Shown: positions 17,172 through 25,403 of the stretch, in pieces
Layout: each line of letters begins with the position of its first letter
Position numbering within the stretch: the stretch's first letter is position 1
Origin: Sphingomonas sp. SCN 67-18
Lineage (GTDB): Bacteria > Pseudomonadota > Alphaproteobacteria > Sphingomonadales > Sphingomonadaceae
Reading direction: 5' to 3'
Assembly (NCBI RefSeq): GCF_001724715.1
Contig: NZ_MEFG01000016.1
Location: 21,294 to 85,293 of the forward strand
Length of the DNA: 64,000 bases
Translations under genes and position numbers: made by a program
Notes under the pieces: model-generated
Databases searched by the model: none
Told to the model about the DNA's origin: nothing
What the model saw: only the letters and a program-made list of their open reading frames with translations

Positions 17172-17997
17172 CACGTTTCCCGCGCCGACGGTGCGGCGGC
17201 CGGGGACGGCGCTCGTCCTCAAGCTGCTGGCCCTGTTCGGCCTCGTCATCCTCTTCGTCATGACGGCCAGCCCGGCGCTGGCGCAGGTCGCCCCGGCCGC
17301 CCCGCAGGCGCCCGGCGCGCCCGAGGCGCTGGACCGCGCGCTCAGCCAGCTGGGCGGCGGCAACCAGCCCATGGCCCTGTCGCTGCAGGTGCTGATCCTG
17401 ATGGCGCTGCTGACGGTGCTGCCGTCGCTGCTGCTGATGATGACCAGCTTCACCCGCATCATCATCGTCCTCTCCATCCTGCGCCAGGCGCTCGGCCTTC
17501 AGCAGACGCCGCCCAACCAGGTTCTGGTCGGCCTGTCGCTGTTCCTCACCCTGTTCGTGATGGCCCCGACGCTGAGCGAGGTGAACCGCGTGGCGGTGGA
17601 GCCTTATGCCGCCAGCCAGCTCGATGCCGGCGCGGCCATAGAGCGCGGCGGCGACGTGCTGCACGGCTTCATGCTCAAGCAGACCCGGGTGAAGGACATC
17701 ACCATGTTCTCCGGCATCGCCAAGGTCGGCCCGTTCGCCAAGCCGCAGGACGTGCCCTTTTCGGTGCTGCTGCCCGCCTTCGTCACCAGCGAGCTGAAAA
17801 CCGCGTTCCAGATCGGCTTCCTCATCTTCCTGCCCTTCATCGTCATCGACCTCGTCGTCGCCAGCGTGCTGATGGCGCTGGGCATGATGATGCTGTCGCC
17901 CACCATCATATCGCTGCCGTTCAAGCTGCTGCTGTTCGTGCTGGTCGACGGCTGGGCGCTGACCATGGGGTCGCTCGCCAACAGCTTCATAAGTTAG
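17164..17997 (+). CDS. fliP: Flagellar export gate protein FliP
   Basis: A 277-residue protein with an N-terminal signal sequence (about 20-42, cleavage likely after LAQ) and four further hydrophobic helices. Family landmarks are MMTSFTRIIIVLSILRQALGLQQTPPNQVLVGLSLFLT near 95-135 and the C-terminal PFKLLLFVLVDGWALTMGSLA. FliP forms the pentameric core of the export gate with FliQ and FliR. Confidence 0.97.
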   Translation: MADTFPAPTVRRPGTALVLKLLALFGLVILFVMTASPALAQVAPAAPQAPGAPEALDRALSQLGGGNQPMALSLQVLILMALLTVLPSLLLMMTSFTRIIIVLSILRQALGLQQTPPNQVLVGLSLFLTLFVMAPTLSEVNRVAVEPYAASQLDAGAAIERGGDVLHGFMLKQTRVKDITMFSGIAKVGPFAKPQDVPFSVLLPAFVTSELKTAFQIGFLIFLPFIVIDLVVASVLMALGMMMLSPTIISLPFKLLLFVLVDGWALTMGSLANSFIS

Positions 17998-18004
17998 CCG
18001 GACG

Positions 18005-18274
18005 ATGGACAGCGGATATTTTCTCGGCGTCGCGCGCGAAGCGATGTGGGTGCTGGCGCTGGCCAGCGCGCCCATCCTCATCCCCGCGCTGCTCGCCGGC
18101 CTGCTGCTGGGCATGGTGCAGGCGGCCACCTCGATCAACGAGGCGACCCTCTCCTTCGTGCCCAAGCTGGCGGTGGTCGGCCTGTCGCTGGTCATCTTCG
18201 GCGGGCTGATCATGGGCCTGCTCAGCGATTTCACGCTCGCCATCTTCGATCGCATACCGGATCTGGTCCGGTAA
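18005..18274 (+). CDS. fliQ: Flagellar export gate protein FliQ
   Basis: An 89-residue, two-helix membrane protein with the FliQ signature VQAATSINEATLSFVPKL between the helices. Four copies wrap the FliP-FliR gate. It lies 7 bases after fliP and 1 base before fliR. Confidence 0.97.
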   Translation: MDSGYFLGVAREAMWVLALASAPILIPALLAGLLLGMVQAATSINEATLSFVPKLAVVGLSLVIFGGLIMGLLSDFTLAIFDRIPDLVR

Positions 18275-18275
18275 C

Positions 18276-19052
18276 ATGCTCGGCCTCGGCCTGCCTTCGG
18301 TCGAGCCCGCCTTGTGGGCCTTGATCTTCGTCATGGTCCGCGTCGGCGCGGCCTTCATCGCCGCGCCCATCTTCAGCGCGGTGGCGGTGCCGCTGCCGGT
18401 CCGCATCGTCCTGTCCGGCGGCATCGGCGTGCTGGTGGTCAACAACGCCACCGTCGTCACGCCGGACAGCGTCGCCTCGCTCGCCACCATCTTGGCTGTG
18501 GTGCAGGAGGCGCTGGTCGGGCTGGCGCTGGGCTTCGTCATCCAGATCGCCTTTGCGGCGCCGCTGCTCGCCGGCGAATCGATCAGCGGCCTGATGGGCC
18601 TCGGCTTCGCCACCTCGGTCGATCCGCAGAACGGCACGTCCAGCCCGGCGCTGGGCCAGTTCATGTCGATCGTGCTGACCCTGCTGTTCCTGGCCCTCGA
18701 CGGGCATCTGATCCTCGTCGACCTGCTGGTCAAAAGCTATCAGATCCTGCCGCCGGGCGAGGCGTGGCTGGGCGCGGAACGGCTGAAGGGCATCGCCATG
18801 TTCGGCAGCTACGCCTTTGCCGCCGGGCTGCTGCTCGCCCTTCCGGTCGGCTTCATCCTGCTCTGCCTCAACCTCATCGTCGGCATGTTGTCGCGCTCCG
18901 CCCCGGCGCTGAACCTGTTCGCCGTCGGCCTGCCCGCCAGCCTCGTCATCGGCGTGATCGCGCTCGCCATCGCCTTCCCCGCCATGGGCGACGCGATGGG
19001 CACGATCGTCACCGAGGCGCTGAAGGCCGCCGAAACGCTGGTGCTGCGCTGA
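18276..19052 (+). CDS. fliR: Flagellar export gate protein FliR
   Basis: A 258-residue, multi-helix membrane protein. The family pattern is seen in ARVGAAFIAAPIFS-like segment near residue 20, GLMGLGFATSVDPQNG near 105-120 and NLFAVGLPASLVIGVIAL near 208-225. One FliR completes the export gate with five FliP. The stop overlaps the flhB start as TGATG. Confidence 0.97.
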   Translation: MLGLGLPSVEPALWALIFVMVRVGAAFIAAPIFSAVAVPLPVRIVLSGGIGVLVVNNATVVTPDSVASLATILAVVQEALVGLALGFVIQIAFAAPLLAGESISGLMGLGFATSVDPQNGTSSPALGQFMSIVLTLLFLALDGHLILVDLLVKSYQILPPGEAWLGAERLKGIAMFGSYAFAAGLLLALPVGFILLCLNLIVGMLSRSAPALNLFAVGLPASLVIGVIALAIAFPAMGDAMGTIVTEALKAAETLVLR

Positions 19053-20185
19053 TGGCTGACGAGAGCGGCGAAAAGACACAGGCGCCAACACAGAAGCGCA
19101 AGCAGGACGCCATCGACAAGGGCGAGATCCTGCGCTCCAAGGAATTCGCCACCGCCGCGGTCGTGCTCGGCGGCTGCCTCTGGCTGGCGCTATCCGGCCC
19201 GTCGCTGATCGGCGCGTTCAAGGCGGTGATGACGGAAAGCCTCCAGTTCGGCCGCGCCGACGTGGAGGACTTCCAGCCGATGCGCTCGCTCCTCGCCACC
19301 GGCGCCACGCTCGGCCCGGCGCTCGCCACGCTGTTCGCCATCACCATCGTCACCGCCATCGCCAGCCAGGCCGGCCTCGGCGGCGCGCGCTTCAACCCCA
19401 AGCTGCTGGAATGGAAAGGCTCGCGGATCAACCCGGCCTCCGGCCTGAAACGCATGTTCGGCATGCAGGGATTGATCGAACTGGGCAAATCGCTGCTCAA
19501 GGTGCTGCTGCTGGGCGCGATCGGCGGCTGGCTGCTCTGGTCCATCCGCGGCCAGACGCTGGGGCTGGTCGCCGGCAATGTCGAAGGCAGCGTCGCGGCG
19601 CTGGGCGGCACCTTCATCTTCGTGCTGCTCGCCATGGCCGGCGGGCTGCTGCTGATCGCGGGCATCGACGTGCCGATCCAGATCATCCGGATGCTCTCCA
19701 AATTGCGGATGAGCCACCAGGAAGTGCGCGACGAATATAAGGAAACCGAAGGGTCGCCGGAACTGAAGGCCGCCCTGCGCCAGCGCCAGCGGACGATATT
19801 GAAGGGCGGCGCGCGCCAGGCGGTGGAAAGCGCGCATGTCGTGCTGACCAACCCGACCCATTTCGCCGTCGCGCTGCGCTATGAACGCGGCCGGGACGAG
19901 ATTCCCGTCGTCGTCGCCAAGGGGCGCGGCGCGACCGCGCTCGCCATCCGCGAGCTTGCGGCCGAACTCTCCGTGCCGGTGCTGGAATATCCGGTGCTGG
20001 CGCGCGCCGTCTATTACACCAGCCGCGAAGGCCAGCAGATCCGCGACGATCTCTACGTGGCGATCGCCACCGTGCTGGCCTTCGTCTTCGGGGTGAACCA
20101 GCGGGCGGGCGGGCACCAGCCGCATGTCATCGTGCCGGACGCCGCCTGCTTCGACGAAAACGGCCAACCGTTGCGAAAAAACTAA
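19052..20185 (+). CDS. flhB: Flagellar export switch protein FlhB
   Basis: A 377-residue protein with four transmembrane helices in its first 210 residues and a cytoplasmic domain. The start ADESGEKTQAPTQKRKQDA is typical. The self-cleavage motif NPTH is at residues 267-270, so autocleavage and substrate-specificity switching by FliK should work. It overlaps fliR by one base. Its reading frame stays open far upstream but only as a shadow of fliR. Confidence 0.97.
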   Translation: MADESGEKTQAPTQKRKQDAIDKGEILRSKEFATAAVVLGGCLWLALSGPSLIGAFKAVMTESLQFGRADVEDFQPMRSLLATGATLGPALATLFAITIVTAIASQAGLGGARFNPKLLEWKGSRINPASGLKRMFGMQGLIELGKSLLKVLLLGAIGGWLLWSIRGQTLGLVAGNVEGSVAALGGTFIFVLLAMAGGLLLIAGIDVPIQIIRMLSKLRMSHQEVRDEYKETEGSPELKAALRQRQRTILKGGARQAVESAHVVLTNPTHFAVALRYERGRDEIPVVVAKGRGATALAIRELAAELSVPVLEYPVLARAVYYTSREGQQIRDDLYVAIATVLAFVFGVNQRAGGHQPHVIVPDAACFDENGQPLRKN

Positions 20186-20209
20186 AGAAACCGGGCGAAC
20201 GGCCGAGTT
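20183..20209 (+). promoter_or_regulatory. Candidate sigma-28 promoter of fliD-fliS
   Basis: TAAA at 20183-20186, a 15-base spacer, then GCCGAGTT at 20202-20209. The -35 and spacer match the FliA consensus exactly and the first five -10 bases (GCCGA) match. It lies 44 bases upstream of the fliD ATG. FliD and FliS are late proteins in known cascades, consistent with FliA control. Confidence 0.6.
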
Positions 20210-20253
20210 GATCAGCGGGTCGATCGCGCAATTGTTGAGGAACAGGGACAGTC

Positions 20254-22242
20254 ATGGCGGATTCCATTGCAGCAACCCTGGGCATCGGCTCCGGCATCGA
20301 CACCAAGGCGCTGGTTTCCCAGCTCGTTTCCGCGCAGTTCGACTTCAAGACGCAGCAATTGACCGCCAAGGCGGACAAGCTGACCGCCCAGATTTCCGGC
20401 ATCGCCCAGCTGAAAAGCGGCCTCATCAGCTTTTCCAACGCGCTCGCCGCACTGTCCGCCACCGGCTCGCTCGCCACCTCGCCGACCAGCAGCGACACCG
20501 GCGCGCTCACCGTCTCGGCGCTGTCCGGCGCCAAGCTCGGATCGCTCACCTCGGAGATCGAGGTCCGCCAGCTCGCCACGTCTCAGATGCTCACCTCCGC
20601 CGCCTACGCCAGCGCGTCGCAGCCGGTCGGCAAGGGCACGCTGACGATCACGCTCGGCACCGCCACCTATTCCGGCAACACCCAGTCGGGCTTCGTGCCC
20701 AAGGCGGGGGCCACGCCGGTCACCGTGACGATCGGCGACGGCGACAACAGCCTGGCCGGGCTGGCCCGCGCCATCAACGCCGCCAATGCCGGCGTCACCG
20801 CCACCGTGGTCGCGGACGCGGACGGCGCGACGCTGTCGATCCGCGGCGCGACCGGGGCCGAACAGGCTTTCCGCATCGACGTGGCCGAAGACGGCGGCGC
20901 GCCGGGCCTGAACGCCTTCGCCTTCAACCCCGGCAACGGCGCGATGACCCTCGCCCGCGCCTCGCAGGACAGCATCCTGGTGCGCGACGGCGTTACCGTG
21001 CGCCGCCCCGGCAACAGCATTTCAGACCTGATTCCCGGCGTGAAGATCGATCTCAACCGTGCCGAGATCGGCCATGTCGTCACCATCGGCGCAACCCGCC
21101 CCACCGCCGCCGTCAGCCAGGCGGTCAACGATTTCGTCGCCGCCTATAACGAGCTTCGCAGCATCCTGAAGAGCGAGGGCGATCCCAAGACCGGCACGCT
21201 GGGCGGAGACCCCGGCGTGCGCGCCATGGCCCAGCAGCTGAGCACGCTCACCTCCACCAGGCTGGTCCAGGGCGCGGCCGGCGCCCCCACGACGCTGGCG
21301 GAAATCGGCGTGAAGACCAACCGCGACGGCACGCTCGGCGTCGATACGGCCCGGCTCGACGCGGTCCTCGCCAGCAACCCTGACGCGGTCGAGGCGATGT
21401 TCAACCCGCAACAGGGCAGCGACAACCCGCTCATCAGCATCACCTCCGCCGCGGGCAAGACCCCGGCGGGCACCTATGCGGTCAGCAACCTGCTGATCGC
21501 CCTGCCCGCCATCGCCACCGGCGCGGCCCGCCCCGCCGCCTTCGCCACGCCGCTGACGCTGGACGCCGGCAACAACCGCTTCTCCCTCTCCGTCGATGGC
21601 GGCGCGGCGGTCGAACTGACTCTGCCCGAGGGCAGCTATGCGGACGGCAACAGCCTGGCCGCCGCGCTCACCGCCGCCGCCCAGGCGGATCCGGCCACCG
21701 CCGGCCGCGCCACCTTCGCCTGGGTGAACGACCGGCTGGTCGCAACCTCGGCGCGCAAGGGCGCGACCTCCGCCATCGCGCTGAATGCGCTGGACGGCAC
21801 GCTGGACGACGCCCTTGGCCTCACCGGCGCCACGATGAGCGCGGGCCGCAACGCATCCGGCACCATCGCGGGCAAGCCGGTCTTCGCGGTCGGCGACCTC
21901 ATCTACGCCTCCGTCACCTCGCCCGCGTCCGGGCTGGTGATCCGCGCCACCGGCGACATCGTCTCGGCCAACATCACCATCGACCTGGGGTTGACCGGCG
22001 CGCTGGCCAGTCTCGCCAAGCGGCTCACCGCCAAGGATGACGGCCTGACCGCCAGCGAACAGCGCTACAACCGCCTGCAGGCGGAAATCGCCAAGGACCA
22101 GGAAAAGATCGACGCCGATGCGGAAAAGCTGCGCGACCGGCTGACCCTCCAGTTCGCCAGCATGGACGCCCGGGTGTCCGCCTACAAGGCGACGCAGAGC
22201 TTCCTTGAGCAACAGGTCAAGATGTGGTCGGCGGACCGCTGA
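20254..22242 (+). CDS. fliD: Flagellar filament cap protein FliD
   Basis: A 662-residue protein, longer than the 460-residue enteric FliD because of an enlarged outer region (about 400-560). The N-terminus shows the FliD pattern GIGSGIDTKALVSQLVSAQFD; the FliD_C region near 290-370 shows FVAAYNELRSILKSE and LAEIGVKTNRDGTLGVD. The C-terminus is helical and ends in YKATQSFLEQQVKMWS. It caps the filament and folds flagellin. fliS follows after 2 bases. Confidence 0.94.
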   Translation: MADSIAATLGIGSGIDTKALVSQLVSAQFDFKTQQLTAKADKLTAQISGIAQLKSGLISFSNALAALSATGSLATSPTSSDTGALTVSALSGAKLGSLTSEIEVRQLATSQMLTSAAYASASQPVGKGTLTITLGTATYSGNTQSGFVPKAGATPVTVTIGDGDNSLAGLARAINAANAGVTATVVADADGATLSIRGATGAEQAFRIDVAEDGGAPGLNAFAFNPGNGAMTLARASQDSILVRDGVTVRRPGNSISDLIPGVKIDLNRAEIGHVVTIGATRPTAAVSQAVNDFVAAYNELRSILKSEGDPKTGTLGGDPGVRAMAQQLSTLTSTRLVQGAAGAPTTLAEIGVKTNRDGTLGVDTARLDAVLASNPDAVEAMFNPQQGSDNPLISITSAAGKTPAGTYAVSNLLIALPAIATGAARPAAFATPLTLDAGNNRFSLSVDGGAAVELTLPEGSYADGNSLAAALTAAAQADPATAGRATFAWVNDRLVATSARKGATSAIALNALDGTLDDALGLTGATMSAGRNASGTIAGKPVFAVGDLIYASVTSPASGLVIRATGDIVSANITIDLGLTGALASLAKRLTAKDDGLTASEQRYNRLQAEIAKDQEKIDADAEKLRDRLTLQFASMDARVSAYKATQSFLEQQVKMWSADR

Positions 22243-22244
22243 AC

Positions 22245-22646
22245 ATGATGTACGCGACAAGGCTCCGGGGCGACCCCGGCGAGACATATCGTGCCGTGGA
22301 CGTCGCCAGCCGGGCCGGCGGGGCATCCCCGCACGAACTGATCATGATGCTTTATGAAGACCTGCTGCGCGAACTGCGGGTCGCGGCGCTGGCCACCGAG
22401 AAACGCGATTATGCGACCAAGAGCGCAAAGCTGACCAAGGCGCTGGCGATCCTGTTCGCGCTCGAGGCCGGGCTGGATTTCAACGCCGGCGGCGAAGTGG
22501 CGGAAACGCTCTCCCGCTTCTATCGCGGCGCGCGCGAGACGATCATGCGCGCCAGCCTCGACCATGATCCCGCCCTGCTGCTGGATGTCGCGGCCAACGT
22601 CTCCGAAATCGCGGACAGCTGGCGGATGATCGGCCAGCGCGGCTGA
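22245..22646 (+). CDS. fliS: Flagellin export chaperone FliS
   Basis: A 133-residue protein with the FliS pattern: SPHELIMMLYEDLLREL near 29-45, then a helical bundle. FliS binds the flagellin C-terminus and prevents early polymerisation. The start at 22245 lies just after the fliD stop; an in-frame ATG at 22224 would overlap fliD. The flagellar cluster ends here; the next gene belongs to a different function. Confidence 0.92.
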   Translation: MMYATRLRGDPGETYRAVDVASRAGGASPHELIMMLYEDLLRELRVAALATEKRDYATKSAKLTKALAILFALEAGLDFNAGGEVAETLSRFYRGARETIMRASLDHDPALLLDVAANVSEIADSWRMIGQRG

Positions 22647-22648
22647 GG

Positions 22649-22689
22649 CGATATTGTCATAAATTTATCGATATTGACCATATCGTCAT
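22649..22689 (+). promoter_or_regulatory. AT-rich promoter region with three related motifs upstream of the amidohydrolase pair
   Basis: ATATTGTCAT (22651-22660), ATATTGACCAT (22671-22681) and ATATCGTCAT (22680-22689) lie in an AT-rich patch inside otherwise GC-rich DNA. CGATATTG repeats with an exact 20-base period (22649, 22669), which would place bound proteins on the same DNA face. Operator function is inferred. Confidence 0.45.
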
Positions 22690-22749
22690 TTACTGTAGCA
22701 TCTTGAACAGACGGTCATCGGCTCTTGTGGATCGTCCGGAAAGGGTGCG

Positions 22750-24180
22750 ATGCATAAGGCGATGATGAGGCGAAACCTTGCCGGCCGCGGCGCGGGCTCC
22801 CTGCTGGCGGCGCTGATGCTGATCGGCGCCGGTCCCGGCGCTGAACCGTCGGCCAAGGATCCCTATCCTTCCACCTACCGCCCTTTGCCCTCGCACAGCG
22901 TGGCGATCACCGGCGCCACCATATTGGACGGGCGCGGCGGCCAGCTCGAAAACGGGGCGATCCTGCTGTCGGGCGGCAAGATCGTCGCCGTCGGCCGCGA
23001 CATCGCCATCCCGGCGGATGCGGAACGGATAGACGGCACCGGCAAATGGGTCACGCCCGGCATCATCGACGTGCACAGCCATATCGGCAACGGCCCGGTG
23101 CCGGAGGTGGAGGGCGGAGACAGCGTCAACGAATTCGTCGGCCCGGTCACGGCCGAAGTGTGGGTGGAACATGGCGTGCTGGTGCAGGATCCGGGGTTCA
23201 GCCGCGCGGCGGCGGGCGGCGTCACCGCCATGCAGATCCTGCCCGGCTCCGGCAATCTGTTCGGCGGGCGCTCGGTGGTGCTGAAGACGGTGCCGGCGCG
23301 CACCGTGCAGGACATGAAATTCCCCGGCGCGCCTTACGGCTTGAAGATGGCGTGCGGCGAAATCCCGACCATGTCCTACAATCCGGCCAATCACATCTAC
23401 GGCACGAAGGGCGAGCGCCCGGCGACGCGGATGGGCAATTTCGCCATCTACCGCGCGACCTGGATCAAGGCGCAGAAATATCGCGCCGCATGGCAGGCCT
23501 ATGAAAAGGCGAAGGCGGCGGGCGCCAAGGGGCTGACCGCCCCGGACCGCGATCTGACGCTGGAAACGCTGGCCGGGGTGCTGGACGGCGATATCCGCGT
23601 CCACATGCACTGCCACCGGGGCGACGAAATGGCGCTGGTGATGAGCATGGCGCGCGAATTCGGCTATCATGTCAGCGCCTTCCACCACGCGGTCGAGGCG
23701 TACAAAATCGCCGATCTGCTGGCGAAGGAGAATGTCTGCGCCGCGATGTGGGCGGACTGGTGGGGCTACAATATGGAATCCTATGACGGGGTGCAGCAGA
23801 ATATCGCGCTGGTCCATCAGGCGGGCGGCTGCGCGATGATCCATTCGGATCACAGCGTCGCCATCCAGCATCTCAATCAGGAAGGGGCCAAGGCCCGCGC
23901 CTCCGCCCACCGGCTGGGCATCGACATATCAAAGGCCGACGCCTGGAAATGGATGTCGTACAACCCCGCCGCCGCGTTGGGCATCGCCGACCGCACCGGA
24001 TCGCTGGAGCCGGGCAAGATGGCGGACGTGGTGCTGTGGAGCGGCGATCCCTTCTCCATCTACACGCATAGCGAGAAAGTCTTCATCGACGGCGCGGTCG
24101 TCTATGACCGCGGCGATCCGGCGTCGCGCTGGGTGAGCGATTTCGAGCTGGGCCAGTCCGGCGCGGGAGACGCGAAATGA
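22750..24180 (+). CDS. Secreted metal-dependent amidohydrolase
   Basis: A 476-residue amidohydrolase with an N-terminal signal region (about 8-30). The metal-binding set looks complete: HxH in IIDVHSHIG (about residues 110-112), further histidines in RVHMHCHRGDE and AFHHAVEA, and IHSDHS near the end of the barrel. Imidazolonepropionase/prolidase-like members of this superfamily hydrolyse cyclic amides or peptides; the substrate here cannot be named. It overlaps the next gene by ATGA, and the two form a matched pair of which only this one keeps its metal ligands. It is the first gene of the accessory island. Confidence 0.85.
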   Translation: MHKAMMRRNLAGRGAGSLLAALMLIGAGPGAEPSAKDPYPSTYRPLPSHSVAITGATILDGRGGQLENGAILLSGGKIVAVGRDIAIPADAERIDGTGKWVTPGIIDVHSHIGNGPVPEVEGGDSVNEFVGPVTAEVWVEHGVLVQDPGFSRAAAGGVTAMQILPGSGNLFGGRSVVLKTVPARTVQDMKFPGAPYGLKMACGEIPTMSYNPANHIYGTKGERPATRMGNFAIYRATWIKAQKYRAAWQAYEKAKAAGAKGLTAPDRDLTLETLAGVLDGDIRVHMHCHRGDEMALVMSMAREFGYHVSAFHHAVEAYKIADLLAKENVCAAMWADWWGYNMESYDGVQQNIALVHQAGGCAMIHSDHSVAIQHLNQEGAKARASAHRLGIDISKADAWKWMSYNPAAALGIADRTGSLEPGKMADVVLWSGDPFSIYTHSEKVFIDGAVVYDRGDPASRWVSDFELGQSGAGDAK

Positions 24181-25403
24181 AGGCGGGTCGGGCAATGGCG
24201 CTGATGCTCGCGCTGCTTCCCATGCCGGTCGCGGCGGAAACGGTGGCGATCGTCAACGGCCAGATCCACAGCCTTTCGCCGCGCGGCGTGATCGAAAAGG
24301 GCACGGTGCTGATCCGCGATGACCGCATCGTCGCGGTGGGCGATAATGTGGCGGTGCCCGCCGACGCCCGCATCGTCGATGCAAAGGGCCAGCCGGTCAC
24401 GCCCGGCCTGTTCAGCGCCTACAGCCAGCTCGGGCTGGTCGAGGTCGAGACGGTGGCGTCGACGCAGGACCAGTCCGCCCCGGACGCCCCCTTCGCGGCG
24501 GGATTCGACGTGCGCTACGGCATCAACCCGGCCTCCACCATCATCCCCACCGCGCGCATCGAGGGCGTGACGCGCGGCGCGATCTTCCCGATGGCGGGCA
24601 AATCCATCTTCGGCGGCATCGGCGCGCTGATCCAGACCGGCGACGGCGCGGCGGCGCTGTTCCGCCCCGGCGCGCTGCTGCTGGTCGAACTGGGATCTGC
24701 CGGCGCGCAGGCGGCCGGCGGCGCACGCGGCGCGGCGTGGATCACGCTGGAAGAGGCGCTGCGCACCGCGCCGACGGCGGAAGGACCCGATGGCGAAGCG
24801 TTGCGCGCGCTGCTGGCCGGCAAGCTGCCGATGGTCGCGCATGTCGAACGCGCCTCGGACATCGAGCAGCTGATCGCCTTCGCAGGCCGCCATCCCGCCA
24901 TCCGCATCGTCATCATGGGCGGGTCGGAAGGCTGGATGGTGGCGGATCGCATCGCGGCGGCGAAGATTCCGGTCATCGTCGACAGCTATGCCAACCTGCC
25001 GCTCGCCTTCGAGACGATGGCCGCCACGCAGGAAAATGCCGCGCGGCTGGCAAAGGCGGGCGTGACCATCGCCATCGCGCCGCTCAACCGCTTCACCGCC
25101 GGCGCGCCGCACGACGCGCGGCTGGTCGCCCAATATGCCGGCAATGCGGTGGGCAACGGCCTGCCCTGGGCCGAGGCGCTGAAGGCGGTGACGCTCAACC
25201 CCGCGATCATCTTCGGCGTGGCGGACCGGCTGGGGTCGATCGAACCCGGCAAGCTGGCCGATCTCGTCATCTGGCAGGGCGACCCGCTGGAAATCGGCGA
25301 CGGGCCGGCGGCGGTGTTCGTCGCCGGGCGGCAGGAGACGCTGGAGTCCCGCCAGACCCAGCTTGCGAAACGCTACAAGGCGCTCTCTTCGCCCCGCGAA
25401 TGA
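24177..25403 (+). CDS. Amidohydrolase-fold protein lacking the metal ligands (probable pseudoenzyme partner)
   Basis: A 408-residue protein with a signal peptide (cleavage near AAA/ETV, about residue 20). The fold pattern is clear at both ends (VAIVNGQIHSL and LGSIEPGKLADLVIWQGDPL). The place where active enzymes have an HxH motif reads VTPGLFSAYSQLG, with neither histidine, and the late Asp motif reads IAIAPLNRF. One histidine remains in MVAHVERAS. It is translated from an ATGA overlap with the complete amidohydrolase, suggesting a heterodimer. The last 31 bases overlap the convergent transporter gene. Confidence 0.8.
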   Translation: MKAGRAMALMLALLPMPVAAETVAIVNGQIHSLSPRGVIEKGTVLIRDDRIVAVGDNVAVPADARIVDAKGQPVTPGLFSAYSQLGLVEVETVASTQDQSAPDAPFAAGFDVRYGINPASTIIPTARIEGVTRGAIFPMAGKSIFGGIGALIQTGDGAAALFRPGALLLVELGSAGAQAAGGARGAAWITLEEALRTAPTAEGPDGEALRALLAGKLPMVAHVERASDIEQLIAFAGRHPAIRIVIMGGSEGWMVADRIAAAKIPVIVDSYANLPLAFETMAATQENAARLAKAGVTIAIAPLNRFTAGAPHDARLVAQYAGNAVGNGLPWAEALKAVTLNPAIIFGVADRLGSIEPGKLADLVIWQGDPLEIGDGPAAVFVAGRQETLESRQTQLAKRYKALSSPRE

